Notes: generated from the sequence alone by a model not told the origin. Counted from the first letter of the stretch, positions 24,954 through 37,292 are shown. The stretch: 64,000 bases of DNA from Fratercula arctica (GCA_947846985.1 CANTUZ010000002.1:11453587-11517586); one strand, 5' to 3'. A program made the numbers and translations.

Positions 24954-25254
24954 CAGCGCCGCCTGCCCGCCCCACAGCCGGCACCGCCCCGCCCCGGCCC
25001 GGCCCGGCCCGCCCGCCCGGCCGCGGCACCGCCTCCCCGCTCCCCGCCCGGGCGCGGGGAGGGCTCTGCCCTCCGTGCCGGGATGGCGCCGTACCGGCCC
25101 CCCTCTCCGGCGGGGTGAGAGCAGGGGCCGACCCCCGGCGCCCGAACCGTCACTAGCCCTGAGGGAGGCTCCGCCTCAGGCGGGCCCGGAGCCTGCCCGA
25201 GGGGCAGCGGGGATCCTTCCCGCCAGAGCGGCAGTTCGCTTGAGTCTCCCGTAA

Positions 25255-26376
25255 AGATGGCTGAGAAGGGGAAGGGAGTTATTAAATGTGCTTGTTCCAC
25301 ACACCTGTGTGTAAAACCAGTTCAGCCCCTGTCAAAGTTTTGTCCTGAAAAACGCACCAGCTGGGTGGGTTCTCCCTGCGGCCTCCTCAGCGGTGGTTTA
25401 TTTACCGCCCTTTTTTCCTCATAAAATTGCTTGCCATCCTGAAGGATTTTTATGATCCCTCAGGTGAACCCCTCCCACAGCTGAGGTGTGCGTGTTTGCC
25501 TGGGAGACGTCCATGTCCATCCTCCACCTCCTGTCCTCGATTCACTCCACCGAGCGGGCTGCGGGGAGGGAGCAAGGGGCTCTGGCACAAACCCTCCTCC
25601 TGCACAGGCTCCCATTTTCTCACAAGCTCGGTGTAATCATATTTAGCCTTTAACACGTCAGTCACGGCCACCGAGGTGAAACAGCGCAGCTGCCATGCCT
25701 CCTGGCAGGGGACACGTTTTTGACTAGGACAGCCAGCTCCGTGCCACGGCGAGGGACGGCTGGTCCCAGCCACCTCCGCCACCCCGACATCTGCTTTACT
25801 CCTCCCTGAAGTTTCATATTCTCCCGACCTTCTTCATATTGGAGGTAAACAGCTTTAACTGTACTCCCTGACATGCTTCACCCCTGGCTTTTACCAGGTA
25901 CAGTCATGACAGACTCACACTCAAGGTTTTTAAATCTGTAACACATGAAGTGGCTTTGCCATAGACCAGAAAAATAAATAACCGAAGCCCACAGAACAAA
26001 CTAACCCTGGAAGAGCACAGCTATTCCTCCTTGCTCCCCTCAAAGGTGGCAGAGAATACAATGCCAACATGTCCAGACCAGGGTGGACCTGACCACCAGC
26101 CTGACCACCATGCTGGGACCAGCTGGGACCTGCCATGGGGTGGTCAGCCAGGCCTGGGGGCCCAGGTTGGAGCTTTGACCTGGTCTCTGGGAGCTTGGGG
26201 AGGGCACATGGGGCACTTACGGCTCCTGGTGCCCTGACAGACATTTGTGGACTTCTCTTATTCCCTCAGTCATGTTCTGTGGGAGAAGTGTGAGGCTCTG
26301 TGCTGAGGAAAAGGAGTCATGGCTTCTAGAACTGGTGCAAAGTCACCTCCTTTCCTTTGTGGTTACAGTTGGTGAC
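25255..26376. other. upstream flank of PTPRN2, no gene seen
   Basis: Moderately GC-rich DNA grading out of the CpG island. It contains GC-rich segments (for example around 26,070-26,220, with repeated GGGACC/GACCACC words) but no splice-bounded or recognisable coding sequence. It could hold a divergent promoter-associated transcript; nothing in the sequence proves it. Confidence 0.5.
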
Positions 26377-26801
26377 TCATAGAAACATAGCAAGGTTTGG
26401 GTTGGAAGGGACCTTAAAGATCATCTAGTTCCAACCCCCCTGCCATGGGCAGGGACACCTCCCACTAGACCAGGCTGCTCAAAGCCCCATCCAGCCTGGC
26501 CTTGAACCCTTCCAGGGATGAAGCATCCACAGCTTCTCTGGGCAACCTGTTCCAATGCCTCACCACCCTCACAGTAAAGAATTTCTTCCTAATATCCAAT
26601 CTAAATTTCCCCTCTTTCAGTTTAAAACCATTACTCCTCATCCTATCGCTCCACTCCCTGACAGAGTCCCTCCCCATCTCTCCTGTAGCCCCCTTTAGGT
26701 ACTGGAAGGCCGCTATAAGGTCTCCCCAGAGCCTTCTCTTCTCCAGGCTGAACAACCCCAACTCTCAGCCTGTCCTCGTAGCAGAGGTGCTCCAGCCCTC
26801 A
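26377..26801 (-). mobile_element. CR1 LINE fragment (3' part of ORF2)
   Basis: The plus strand begins TCATAGAAACATAGCAAGG, then the GGTTGGAAGGGACCTTAAAG block, the reverse complement of a CR1 3' end. The minus strand keeps an open frame of nearly 100 codons with the ORF2 C-terminal signature ([20 protein letters not shown], later [20 protein letters not shown]). The Pro-Cys-rich 3' segment (CCCCTGCCATGGGCAGGGAC on the plus strand) differs from the copy at 33.6 kb, so the two belong to different CR1 subfamilies. The 5' part is missing. Confidence 0.93.
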
Positions 26802-28791
26802 GTTGCCAAAGACTCAGATGCAAATAAGGGCAATATTTGGTTCAGGAAACAGAAATTTCAAAAAAATATATTGATATTGGATGGTGTTCACTGGCCCAGG
26901 GTTTGCAAAAGGGTTGGATGGTCTTTTCAAGCATTTCTGTCCTTGAGGTCTGTTACATGGTTGCTTACATCTTGCAGGGGAGTGATTTCACTAACCCAAA
27001 AGGTCTCTTTACCTCAGGAAAATCAATTTTGACGACTCTGACAGAAACCTGAGCACGGAAAAGGGAGAAACAAAAAAGGAGGGAAAAAGCATTCTATGGA
27101 AAGGACAAGATGAGAAATGAAAGTGCTGAAACATAAATTAGTATATTCTCATGGGTTATGCAAACCATCTGGCTTTAAAAGCTAGTAGTAGGAACAAGGA
27201 AAAAGGTCATCTGAATTAGCAGAGAACTGCAAAACAACTGAAGGTAAGAAAGGAGCAAATGGCAGACAGCGAGAGAACAAGTTGTTCGTCAAAATACAAA
27301 ATAGCAGTGGTATTACTGGAAGTCATTGCAGCTCTGCAACGAATGATTTGCATAGCTCCTGTGAATTTATGATCAAATACTATGCAGATTTTAAAAGGAA
27401 ATTAAAATTCTCATAGCCACTCCATGCAGAGGATTAGCAAAATGACATTTGTTCAAATGCATGTGAAGCAACGTGTAAAATCAAGAGAGAAAGGGCATTC
27501 ATCGAAGACAGAAATAAATCCTTGAGTACACAAGGTTAGTAAAAGCAGGAGCAAGGTGTCAAGGAAAAAGCAAAGAGTCAATCGGTAGGTGAATCGGGCA
27601 TTTGGAAATAACTCAAGTAGCAATTCTCAGGACTGGAAAGTGTAAAGCATTCCCTACCTGGTTGTATTTTACAGTTGTATAGTAGGCTGGACCTAGCTAA
27701 AATACACAGATCTGTTTTAAAGCCCCAGGAACAGACAGACTGAAGTCAGTGCTAGTAGGTATAATGAATTTTGTTAATGACATGTAAAAACTGCAAGACT
27801 TGAGTCTGTGTGTAAATTAAATGAATAACAGTATCACAGTGTAAATAACGTGTTGTGACACATGCAGGTTACTTGCTGGTTCACAGTCATTTTCTCAAGA
27901 CATTGCTCAGTGCCAAGGTTTTAAATACTTTGTATAATAAATTAAGCATCTATGTTTAGGTCTACCAGCCCTGTGAGGTTATTTTCATTGTCGTTTTCAT
28001 TATCATGTTTTCAATAAGTTTCTGAACTGCAGAAAAAGAAAACCTAAAGCGTATAAGTAATTTGTGACAATTAATAGAAAGACTAGAAAAATGACTCCAT
28101 TATTGAAGTCAGGGATGTTGTGGGGCTCAAACAAAACTGTAGGACTTGATAGTTTTGAAAAAGGAATAGAAGAGGATATCAGTAAGTTATTTCTGTTAGG
28201 GCATTTTAAGTCTTTTTGGTGAGGGATTCTAAACTAGTAAAGATACTGAATGGTGGCTGAGAGGGTAGGGTGTCAGCTCTCCATTGATAATGTGTCTGGA
28301 GGTGAATGTGAAGCCATATGAAAGAATGACATTGGAAATTATAGATCTGAAAATTCCAGCACAGTGAATAACATATTGAAGTTTAGCATGTCCTTAATTG
28401 CTGGAGCTGAGTCTTTTTATGATACCCCTATTGGTGTGAAAAACATGCTAGGCGAAGTGAAAGAAGAGCTGGATAATCTGTATGATTTTATACGTGTGAA
28501 AGATTTACATCCTTATCCATGGTAACCACAGCTGAACTGGAGTTTTTCAAGGAAACACTTTTCTGTTTGAAAATGCGTGTTGTCTGACTAAGGTTTTTCA
28601 TGAGAAACATCTTTTAATCAAAAATCCATTAGTAAGGGCCAGAAAAAGATCCAGAAAGGGCCAGAAATAATCCCAGAATGGATAATTGTCTAGTAGGCAG
28701 GACACCTGCGTGGGCTGAGATTTTAAAGGTTCAAATTTTTGCTCTAATTGATTCAAAGACACGATCAAATCATTGGACAATAAGGGCAGCC

Positions 28792-28806
28792 TCTCTCTCT
28801 CTCTCA
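28792..28806. repeat. (CT)n microsatellite
   Basis: Short perfect CT dinucleotide run of about seven units in intergenic DNA. Confidence 0.7.
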
Positions 28807-29542
28807 GTTTCACTGGACCATTTGAGATTATATTAAAGCAAACAGCCCTGCTAGAAAAGACATTGGTAGGCAGAAGTAGTTTAGCATGGAAGAGGCAAGA
28901 AGATAAGTATAGGATTTATTTTGTCGATTTAATACCGTTTAGAAAGAAATACTAGGAATAATGAATTAATAAACTGGGAATTGAGTTAATGATAGAATTT
29001 TGAGAGATGTAAGAAGAAAAGGTGCCAAAATTACATGAACCAAAAACTGGGTGGGAGTAAAAAAGAAGATAAACACACGATAAACACAGGATTCAGAACA
29101 TTGCCAGAGAATAATTTAGGCATAAAAATACGCAAAGGAAAAATACTCTTACAAGTTATATACTTAGAAGCAATTAAGTGATATGAATAAAATGTTGTAA
29201 ACAGGATTAAAATAATGTGTGATTGTTAAAGGCTAAGTATAAGGACTATAAAACACAAAGGTATCGTCTGAGTTTTACTGTGGACTTAGTTACTGAGGTC
29301 ATGTTTGTGAGCCTTTGCAGGTCTTTTTTTTAATTACAAATGGGAATTATATATACAAGCATAGGTACACCTGCACGATTGTAGAAATTGTATATGTATA
29401 TTTGTACAGGATAGAACTGCATGTTTCGTCTAAGGATCACAGAGCTATCTGTCAGTTTAGCCAAGTATAAAGAAGAGCCTGAACAAAAGGTCAGTTCCAG
29501 CGATGCTAAATACAGTCTACCTGCATAGGCAAACATGCCCTT

Positions 29543-29559
29543 AAAAAAAAAAAAAAAAA
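29543..29559. repeat. poly-A tract
   Basis: Homopolymer A run followed by a pyrimidine-rich stretch (TTTCTTTCTTCCTCTCC). No retrocopy body is recognisable upstream. Confidence 0.7.
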
Positions 29560-31550
29560 GCATTCTTCATTTTCTTTCTTCCTCTCCTTCCCCAGTCCCC
29601 CCTGTCCTCCCCTCCCCAAATCAAGGCTTCCAAGCACATTAATTGCAGATCATTTGTCCTGTTAATGGGTCCAAAATCCACAGGGAATAATATCTATCAG
29701 GCAGTTTATCTAAGATTCAGTAACCTAGATATCTTGGCAGAGCTTTAAGATGTATTGGGGGCGGTAGGGGCAAAAGAGGAGAGAAAGAGATAGAGAGGTT
29801 TGTGCTATATCCATGCCCAGACAAGAAAGAATTTAGACTATTTTATTATTTACATTTTCTGGTTCTAGAGGACATAGGTAAAATATTCGAAGCTTGTAGA
29901 CATATATACAGACGCAAAGGGAGCCTTTTGGAGCTCAGTGCTGCACATGTAACCTTCCCCATGCTTTTTTGAGGGCAGAAAGAGCTGGTTGGGCAGCAGC
30001 AATCCTCCTGCACCTTGCTTATGATTTGAGGACTTCTTTCACAAGACTGTCAAAAATAAGGCTAAAAACCTCATCTCTAGAGTCACATCTTGGACTACCA
30101 CAGTTACAAGAGGAACAGGATTGCATATTGTTGGTGCAAGCAGTCACAAACTCTGTTTTAGGAGGCTGATGAGCACTGGACCCTCTTCAGGATGACCTGG
30201 CAAAGACATTCTTTGAACAGCGACTGCAGAACTGTTCACACATTCATATCCTGGAATATTTTGATTATATTTATTCACTATTGTTGATGGAAAGTTTAAA
30301 GTGACAAGATTTCTTTTTAAATTACAGGGGTGGGTTATTGCAACTGTATTGTAGAGGCTGTAATAGCTCTTGGGATTAAAAACTATCAAAATAGTTACCA
30401 GAAATTTTGCACTATGAACTTAGAAGTAGTTTATTTTATTTATGTATGGTGAAAAAGTATATGCATGGTTATATAGCTCTGTATATTCGACCCTTTCATT
30501 AAAAGAAAGCATATCACTTATTCCATGTACGCCTTTTTAAAAATATTGAATTACAATAGTTAATATTTTAAAGCAGTTAAGAATGAAGGACTTTTTATCC
30601 TGCAATAGTGATAGGCAATATGTCTAAAAAGCCATCCAGTGCCTGAGACACGAAGAGTGTTGAGAGGATGAGAAGCTCTACAGAAGCCTGGATTACTGAG
30701 AGCTAAAGTCATATAACTTTCTTCACAGCAGTACAAATGCTCACTTAAATTTCGATTTGGTGGTTGTATTCGACATTCAGGGACTAAGTTTATTAAATGA
30801 ATAGAAAGTCCCTAAAGGGAGAAATCTTTAACTGGTGTAAAAAGGTATAGCCCCAGGTCATATCAGCAGTGGCCGTCGTCTTTCTCAATTATTGAACATT
30901 TCATAGTATAACTAAAAGTACTTGAAAGGATTTTAGCATTCAATACAGAAATTACTGATTTTCAGTATCAGTTATTTCATATCTATACAAGTAGCGGAAC
31001 CTTTAAGATTTTAAAATGAATTCATACTGAATTTAGTTTAGCATGAAAATATTTGCAGGGTCTAGAAGATGTCAGATTGCTTGGTGGAAGAGTGTGGTAG
31101 GACTGATTTTATGAATATCACAGCAATTCAGTTGCATCTAGGAATAATATTTTAATGTACTGTTGATTTCAGCTATTTTAAAGCTTTTAGTCTTGTTTCC
31201 AAAATTGTATTAGAAAATGTCTTTACTCTGGAGCATGCTAAAAGTTTTATTCTGGATATTTTTGCATCGCTGAGGAACAGGAGTTCAAAACGGAGCCAGA
31301 AGGAAATATCCTTGAGAACTGTGCGACTGTGTGACTGATAGAGTTTGAAAAAGGAAAAGAAAAAAAGTAGGTTGATTTTAGTTATGACTGGTAAGCTGTG
31401 CGCTGGGCTTTTATTCCCTGTGCTGTAACGGAATGATAATGGGTTTTATGTGTTGCTGGAAAGAACTGTTGGAAAGGAGCCTAAAACAGTGTTCAGGGCC
31501 TAAGAGATGAAATGCAGCTAGAGAAAATTACTAGTGAGAATAGCAGGAGG

Positions 31551-31603
31551 TGTGACTTACATTAACTGAAAACTATACATGTGACTTACATTAACCGAAG
31601 ACC
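31551..31603. repeat. 29-bp tandem duplication
   Basis: TGTGACTTACATTAACTGAA at 31,551 recurs 29 bases later as TGTGACTTACATTAACCGAA. A two-copy duplication with one substitution in the shared part; the second copy decays after about 24 bases. Confidence 0.8.
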
Positions 31604-33593
31604 TAAACATCTGTGTATATGAGCGCTTAGGGTGGTGTGTTTTGAGATGACTTCTAAGGCTGTAGGAACCCTTGGTACCAGATCAGCCACTTCCATGTGC
31701 CTGGTAGTTTGGGCTCGTGAGGAAAATTCCATAATGTCTTCTGCTGGTTTGCTAGGGATGCTGCAGAGAGCAGCTTCTGTAAATGTAGGCATTCACAGGT
31801 CTGGATTGAACCCAAATTTGTTAGAGATTCATTTAAAATTCTAGCTGACTTGTTCAAATACCTCTTATGGTGATAACTTCACTAAACAGGGTGCTGAAGC
31901 TGTGTTTGATGTAAAACTGGTTGAAAAGAAGGAAAAGGCAGCATGAAGCAACCTGCGAGTAACAAAGTACGGATGTTCAGAACCCATGAAGAACAGACCC
32001 TCGGCGTCTAAAGACAGGGATACAATAACTGATGACTCTGAGGCCACTTCTGAAATCTTTATATCTAGTGTCAGGTTATGAAAGGGAATTTGGGCTTCAC
32101 TGGGAGAGGGGTGGCCTCTATGAGAAGAAGCAGAGGTCACTGATGTGCACTAAGGCTGGCCCCTTTTCACTGAGAAAGGCTTGATTTCTTGCTAATGCCC
32201 ACCGTCAGCTCAGATCGATGTAGAGGCTAAACTGCGACTTGCCTATCTTGAAGTCACTGGAGACAGATTTCGAAATCAAAGCCCCCTGAATTCCTATTGA
32301 CTTTCATGGGTGTTGTTGTCTGAGCATATCGAGATGGTATATTCAGATTAAATGATCAGATGTTAGTAAATGTTTTTTGCGAATGGGTTCTTGTTCTTTG
32401 AAAACCAGGTTGAAACCCTTAGTTGTGCAATCAATAGTTAGATTTGGTTGACATTGATCAAAATTGATTTAAAACGTCAATAGGGAGTCAAACTTTTAAA
32501 TTAATTACGTGCTTTTAATGGGAGAAAGGCCAGAAACAGTTAAAGAATTCAATTTTTATCCATTTTTGCTAATCTGTAAAATTTAATACCTGGTGAATGG
32601 GTTTTACAACTGATAACTAATCCCCTGAGATATCCACTCCCCCTGTGCTAAATTAAAGGGTGAATGAGGTTAACGTTCTTTGTCGTTGTGAAAGAATAGG
32701 CCTGTAGTTGATTAAAGCCGCTGGGGAGCTCTGGTTACATGTCCCTCACTTTCTGCATCTGACTTGGGAACCTGAAGTCTGGTTCAGAGGGTGCTTAGCA
32801 CCCACAACTGCAGGTGGAGACGGGTGCTTTGAGGTGAGAAGTGCCATACAACGTGACATCTCATACCCAGTTCCCACAATTCGTAGAAATTTTTTAACTT
32901 AGTCTCACTGTATGTTTGTAAAATGGCGATAAGAAAACCTGCAGGGAGTTGGAAAGATACATGAATCATTGTGAAATTCTGGGACTGCAGTGAATAGTGC
33001 CATAGTAACGCCACTGTGGAAGTTAACAGTTTTGTCCTCAGAACTGGGTGTGAGTAGCATGCGGCAGGTTAAGTGCAGAGCTATATGTTGAACCACGAGT
33101 GGAGAAAAAGCCCTGATATTTGCTGTGCCGACAACAGCGAGGGTTTTGGATTACCCACAGAGCAGATACAGACTGAGCACTGAGTAGGGAACAGCTTGTG
33201 TGGAATAACTGACTAGTCTTAATATAATGAAAGATAGCATGCCATTTGACACATAATCAAATGCGAGGTGAAAGCTGTGCATGGCTTCATTTTGCTGCCT
33301 CCTGACTTTTGAGTGCCTGACTTTCCAGCTGTGGTAGTGTTCTTAAACCATGCTTTCATGTGTTCCATAGGAGGGAGGATCTGGTTTCACAAAGCGCAAA
33401 GTGCGGGCGTGTGCATTATCCAGCCCTTGCTGTGGTGGTGAGAGGAAGTGCGGGGCAGCAAACAGTCGAGAAGTTGCTTGTGCTTCTCTCCATCTTTTTC
33501 TCCAGCATGTCTCTCTCGCTTTGGCTGCTTATTGCTGAAGACATAATACACTTTTGGATTAAGCTTATCCTCTGTGTTCTCTCTGGAAAACAT

Positions 33594-34128
33594 TCATAGA
33601 ATTGCCTAGGTTGGAAGGGACCTTTCAGATCATCTAGTCCAACCATCAACCCAACACAGCCAAAACCACCCCCTAAACCATATCTCTAAGCACTACGTCT
33701 ACCCGTCTTTTAAATACCTCCAGGGATGGTGACTCAGCCACTTCCCTGGGCAGCCTGTTCCAATGCTTAATAACCCTTTCAGTGAAAAATTTTTTCCTAA
33801 TATCCGATCTAAACCTCCCTTGGCACAACTTGAGGTCATTTCCTCTTGTCCTATCACCTGTTCCTTGGGAGAAGAGACCAGCCCCCACCTCTGTACACCC
33901 TCCTGTCAGGTAGCTGTAGAGAGCGAGAAGGTCTCCCCTCAGCCTCCTTTTCTCCAGGCTGAACAACCCCAGCTCCCTCAGCTGCTCCTCATAAGACTTG
34001 TTCTCCAGACCCCTCACCAGCTTCATTGCCCTTCTCTGGACCTGCTCCAGCACCTCAGTGTCTTTTTTGTGGTGAGGGGCCCGAAACTGGACACAGCACT
34101 CCAGGTGAATACTGTTGTCCTGTCTGTT
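33594..34128 (-). mobile_element. CR1 LINE, best-preserved copy (ORF2 C-terminus and 3' tail)
   Basis: The plus strand starts TTCATAGAATTGCCTAGGTT followed by GGAAGGGACC, the reverse complement of the CR1 3' end. The minus strand has an uninterrupted frame of 126 codons (33,673-34,053) containing [20 protein letters not shown], later [20 protein letters not shown] and the terminal [11 protein letters not shown]. That is the C-terminal tail of the CR1 reverse-transcriptase protein; the endonuclease and catalytic RT core are absent. The intact frame suggests a younger insertion than the other copies here, but the element cannot be autonomous. The long plus-strand ORF over the same bases is an antisense shadow. 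Confidence 0.95.
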
Positions 34129-34517
34129 ACTGTAATAGACAGAGACAAACCTGGCGGGGACCTAGAGGCTGCAATATTTGCTATAGCTGTTGTACGACTA
34201 TAAACTTGGAGTATCATTGAGAAATATACTGGAGGAAATCCAGAATTGAACAATATATTTGATAGCAACTCAAAATGGAGCAAGAAAAACTGAGCTCATA
34301 CCGTTTTCGCTTCAGTTTTGTAGCTTAATGCTTATTGACATGGGTTATTTTGAAAAGCAAAAACATTTAAAAAATTAAGTACATAGTTTCTAGTGTAAAA
34401 AAATTTAGAAAACCTTGCTGAATGCATTCTGATATCTCAGAGCGCAAGATTGCTTGAACCCTTGCCTATGATGTGTTTCTGTTAAAGGAAGGTTACTGGG
34501 GATACACTGTGACCAGA

Positions 34518-34541
34518 AAAAAAAAAAAAAAAAAAAAAAAG
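34518..34541. repeat. poly-A tract (about 24 A)
   Basis: Pure A run in intergenic DNA. No adjacent gene body or target-site duplication could be identified, so a retrocopy origin is not supported. Confidence 0.8.
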
Positions 34542-36283
34542 TAGGGAAAGTTCATGGTAATGACAGCTGGGGAAAGGAACATTGTTTGGACTACACTGAA
34601 ATTACATTATGTGTCTTTGTAAGTACAAGATTATATTAAGAATAGTCACAGGCTTTGGTGAAACTATTAAAAGTTGAATAATAGAAACGACAGGATGCTC
34701 TTTTTCTCTTGTGAATTACTACTTTAAAAAGCCTTCCCTTTGCTCTCTGTTATAGTTCAGAGAGTGCCAGTAGAGCATCAAAGACCAAACAAAAACGCTT
34801 ACGTGACTTCTCAGGGGAATCTTCCTGTTAGGCTGGGCATTTTCCTTGAACTTCTCTGCTCCGTATAATAGACCTTCTACCGTATACAACTAAGTGGGTT
34901 GAGTCATACAGGATTATTTTCTTACGCAACAGCGGTAACAAACGTGGATGCACTGCTCTTGGTAAAGCCAAGGAGTGACTACCAAGCTTGCAAAAGCAGG
35001 CCACTACTGCAAAAATCTCACTATTTAAAAATTCTTATCTCCTTACGCCATCCTAACCTACAGTTAGCCTCTGCAGTGAGAGAAAATTCTGAGGAGGTTG
35101 GCAGCCCATAGCCTGTAAAAAATGGGAAAAAAAGGGAACAAGGGGAAAGCAAAGATTCTCTGCTGGGGTCCCACCCACTGAGTGACGGGATGAGGGTGGG
35201 TGAGCAATAGCAGCCACCCAGAAGCAGCCCAGCCAGCAGCAGGGAGGGCAGCGGGACCAGGGGCTGTCAGGGTGAGTTCCTGCCCTCTCAGGCCTGTGGG
35301 CTCCCCGAGGAACCGTCTAGAGCCAGCGCCTGGCCTGGGCCCCACTGTGCTCTAGAGAGATCCACTGACAGGAGGGCAAGCTCCACCTCGGGAAAGGGGA
35401 ATTTCTCCAGATGGTTCATAAGACAGAGGAACAAGGTTCCTGCTTAGAGGTTTATGGTGGTTAAATCTCCTGTGTTAGCAGTGAAAAAAGGAATATCTCG
35501 GTGAAAAAGTGGCAAAGGTACAAAATTCTACTGGCAAGAATTACATTAAGCAAATTTAGAAATAATACTAAGGCAAAAATAAAAGTTGTACCTGGCATTT
35601 TCTTTCATTAGCAGTTGAATAAAATTAGAGGTAAAAGAGCTGTCCTGAACTGCAAAAGGAAGGTAGAGAGCTGAAGGGATGAAGATGGTCTTCAAAACAG
35701 GTTTGTGAAAAAAGAATTCTCCTCTTCCCCCTCCCCACAATTTAAAAAAAAAAAAAATTAAACTCTTTCCATATTATAAATTTTTCCACAAAGTCAACAT
35801 ATTTCCAGAGCCAAAAAGCATCACACCTGTTCAGAAGTGCTAATGGCACAGCAGAGTCTTTGGTCAGACAGCAGAGTGCTTTCTGATATTAGATCACGCT
35901 GAAACGAGTCTGCTTTTAAGCATTCAATCAATGGCTCATGATACACTGATAAACTAAAAACTGCAAGCTGCATTCCCTGATCTCTGTGTGCTGCTCAGGC
36001 GGTTTAAGGCTCTATGATCTTAACTGGGAAGATAAGAATTCCCCCGAGGCTGGCTGACCTGTCCTGGATGGCGCAGGAGCCAAATATTGCTGTGGATTCC
36101 TGCGGAGATCTGATCAGGGAATCAGGAGGCTGTAATCAGATCCTTTGATAAGTTCTCTTGTTTTCTTGCATCAAACAGTTCTCAGTTTCATTGCAGATGG
36201 ACTAGTTTTATGTTTCTTCTTTTTTTAGTCTTAACGTAACCTTAACTTTTTAAATTCTGACAATAGCAGACATCTGAAAAAGT

Positions 36284-36299
36284 AAAAAAAAAAAAAAAA
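36284..36299. repeat. poly-A tract
   Basis: Homopolymer A run immediately left of the overlapping open frames at 36.3 kb. Confidence 0.7.
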
Positions 36300-37260
36300 T
36301 CTGATAAACATTGAAAGTTAGTAACTCCACCTTTATTGTTTTCATTTACAAATCAGATCGTTGGGTCATAGATGTATGGTACACATGCAGCGTAAGACTG
36401 ACGCTTTTGCTGCTGTCCTTGAGTTTGACTATTGTTGCAGGAATCCAGTGGGGGTTGAAACATCTGAAGGAGACAGGCTGTTGTGGTCATCAAACGGCGC
36501 GTTCCCCCAGCAGCCCTTGGACATGGGCAAATTCACCTGCTCAGCCCGGGGACTGGCTGAGGCTCTTGATAGAAACAGCTCTCACCATAAAACAAGTATT
36601 TTACACGTCATGGGTGGACAGGCACGTGGAAACAGCCGTCCTGCAGGTCAAGAGCAGCGGTTCACGAGAGGGAGTCTGGGGACAGAGGATGAGAGAAAGG
36701 GAACTTGATTTTTGTCATGAAAGATGGTCCCTTTTAATAAAGGATAATAAAGGCTTTTAAATAGAGGACAAGCCTTAGAACTTCTCTTTGTGTGGAACTG
36801 AGAAAATACTCAGAGCGAAATCTTCTTTCTACTGTGTATTAGTAGGGTCCAATCTTACAGAACGGTGTAAGAAAGGACACAGCTTTTGCCATTACCATCG
36901 ATAAAATGAGGTCCCTCAGGAAAAGGAGCTTTTCCTTCAATGGAGCAGTGGGAGAACTTCAGCCACGCTGTCGTTAAGTAGCCTAGAGCAGAAACGAGAT
37001 TCACCTTTTTGTTTTGTTTTCTTTTGTGTTTTTTAAATACTCTCTTAGATTGTTCTAATTGGATTCATAGCCTCTTAGAGATGCATATATTTTTCCTTTA
37101 GGTGTTATTCAGAGAAAATAAAGTTGGTAATACTTGCCTTTTTTTATTAAGCATGGCAAGATTTCGGAAAGGTCAGTGCACGAAGCCTACATTTCTTGCT
37201 GTTCAGCTGGTACTCAGGTACCATTTTAGGTAATTAGCCAGTAAGGATTGCTACATTAAG

Positions 37261-37292
37261 GAAAAAAAAAAAAAAAAAAAAGAAAAAAAAAG
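37261..37292. repeat. poly-A tract, interrupted
   Basis: About 30 A residues interrupted by one G. Likely length-polymorphic. Confidence 0.8.

Larger units (their letters stand above)
24160..25250. promoter_or_regulatory. PTPRN2: CpG island / PTPRN2 promoter region
   Basis: GC content and CpG density jump sharply relative to the AT-rich flanks. The island covers the start of intron 1, exon 1 and several hundred bases upstream. It contains many Sp1/KLF-type GC boxes, for example CCGCCCGCCCGCCC near 24,867 and the CCCGCCC/GGCCCGG run at about 24,985-25,021. No TATA box stands out, as expected for a CpG-island promoter with dispersed start sites. On the outer (right) edge, AAAGATGGC at about 25,254-25,262 resembles a YY1 site. 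The transcription start itself cannot be placed from sequence alone. Confidence 0.85.
26802..33593. other. intergenic DNA between PTPRN2 and NCAPG2, left part
   Basis: No gene recognised. Open frames are short, unsupported by splice sites or similarity, and often overlap on both strands. Contents that can be named are a (CT)n run near 28,792-28,806, a 17-base A run at about 29,543-29,559 and a 29-bp tandem duplication at 31,551. Confidence 0.6.

Noticed and set aside
24553..25254. 233-codon plus-strand open frame across the CpG island
   Set aside because: GC-rich DNA has few stops. The product is a Pro/Ala/Arg/Gly mixture without domains, it overlaps the PTPRN2 exon in antisense, and other frames there are also open.
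24857..25300. 147-codon minus-strand frame upstream of PTPRN2
   Set aside because: Low-complexity Gly/Arg/Ala/Pro translation of promoter GC boxes; no recognisable protein.
26502..27032. 176-codon plus-strand frame
   Set aside because: Its first half is the antisense of the CR1 ORF2 tail; the rest is unsupported sequence.
33763..34203. 146-codon plus-strand frame
   Set aside because: Antisense of the CR1 at 33.6 kb, a familiar artefact of CR1 sequence.
34518..34541. Long A run as the tail of a processed pseudogene
   Set aside because: No gene body upstream and no target-site duplication recognised; the same holds for the runs at 37,261 and 40,916.
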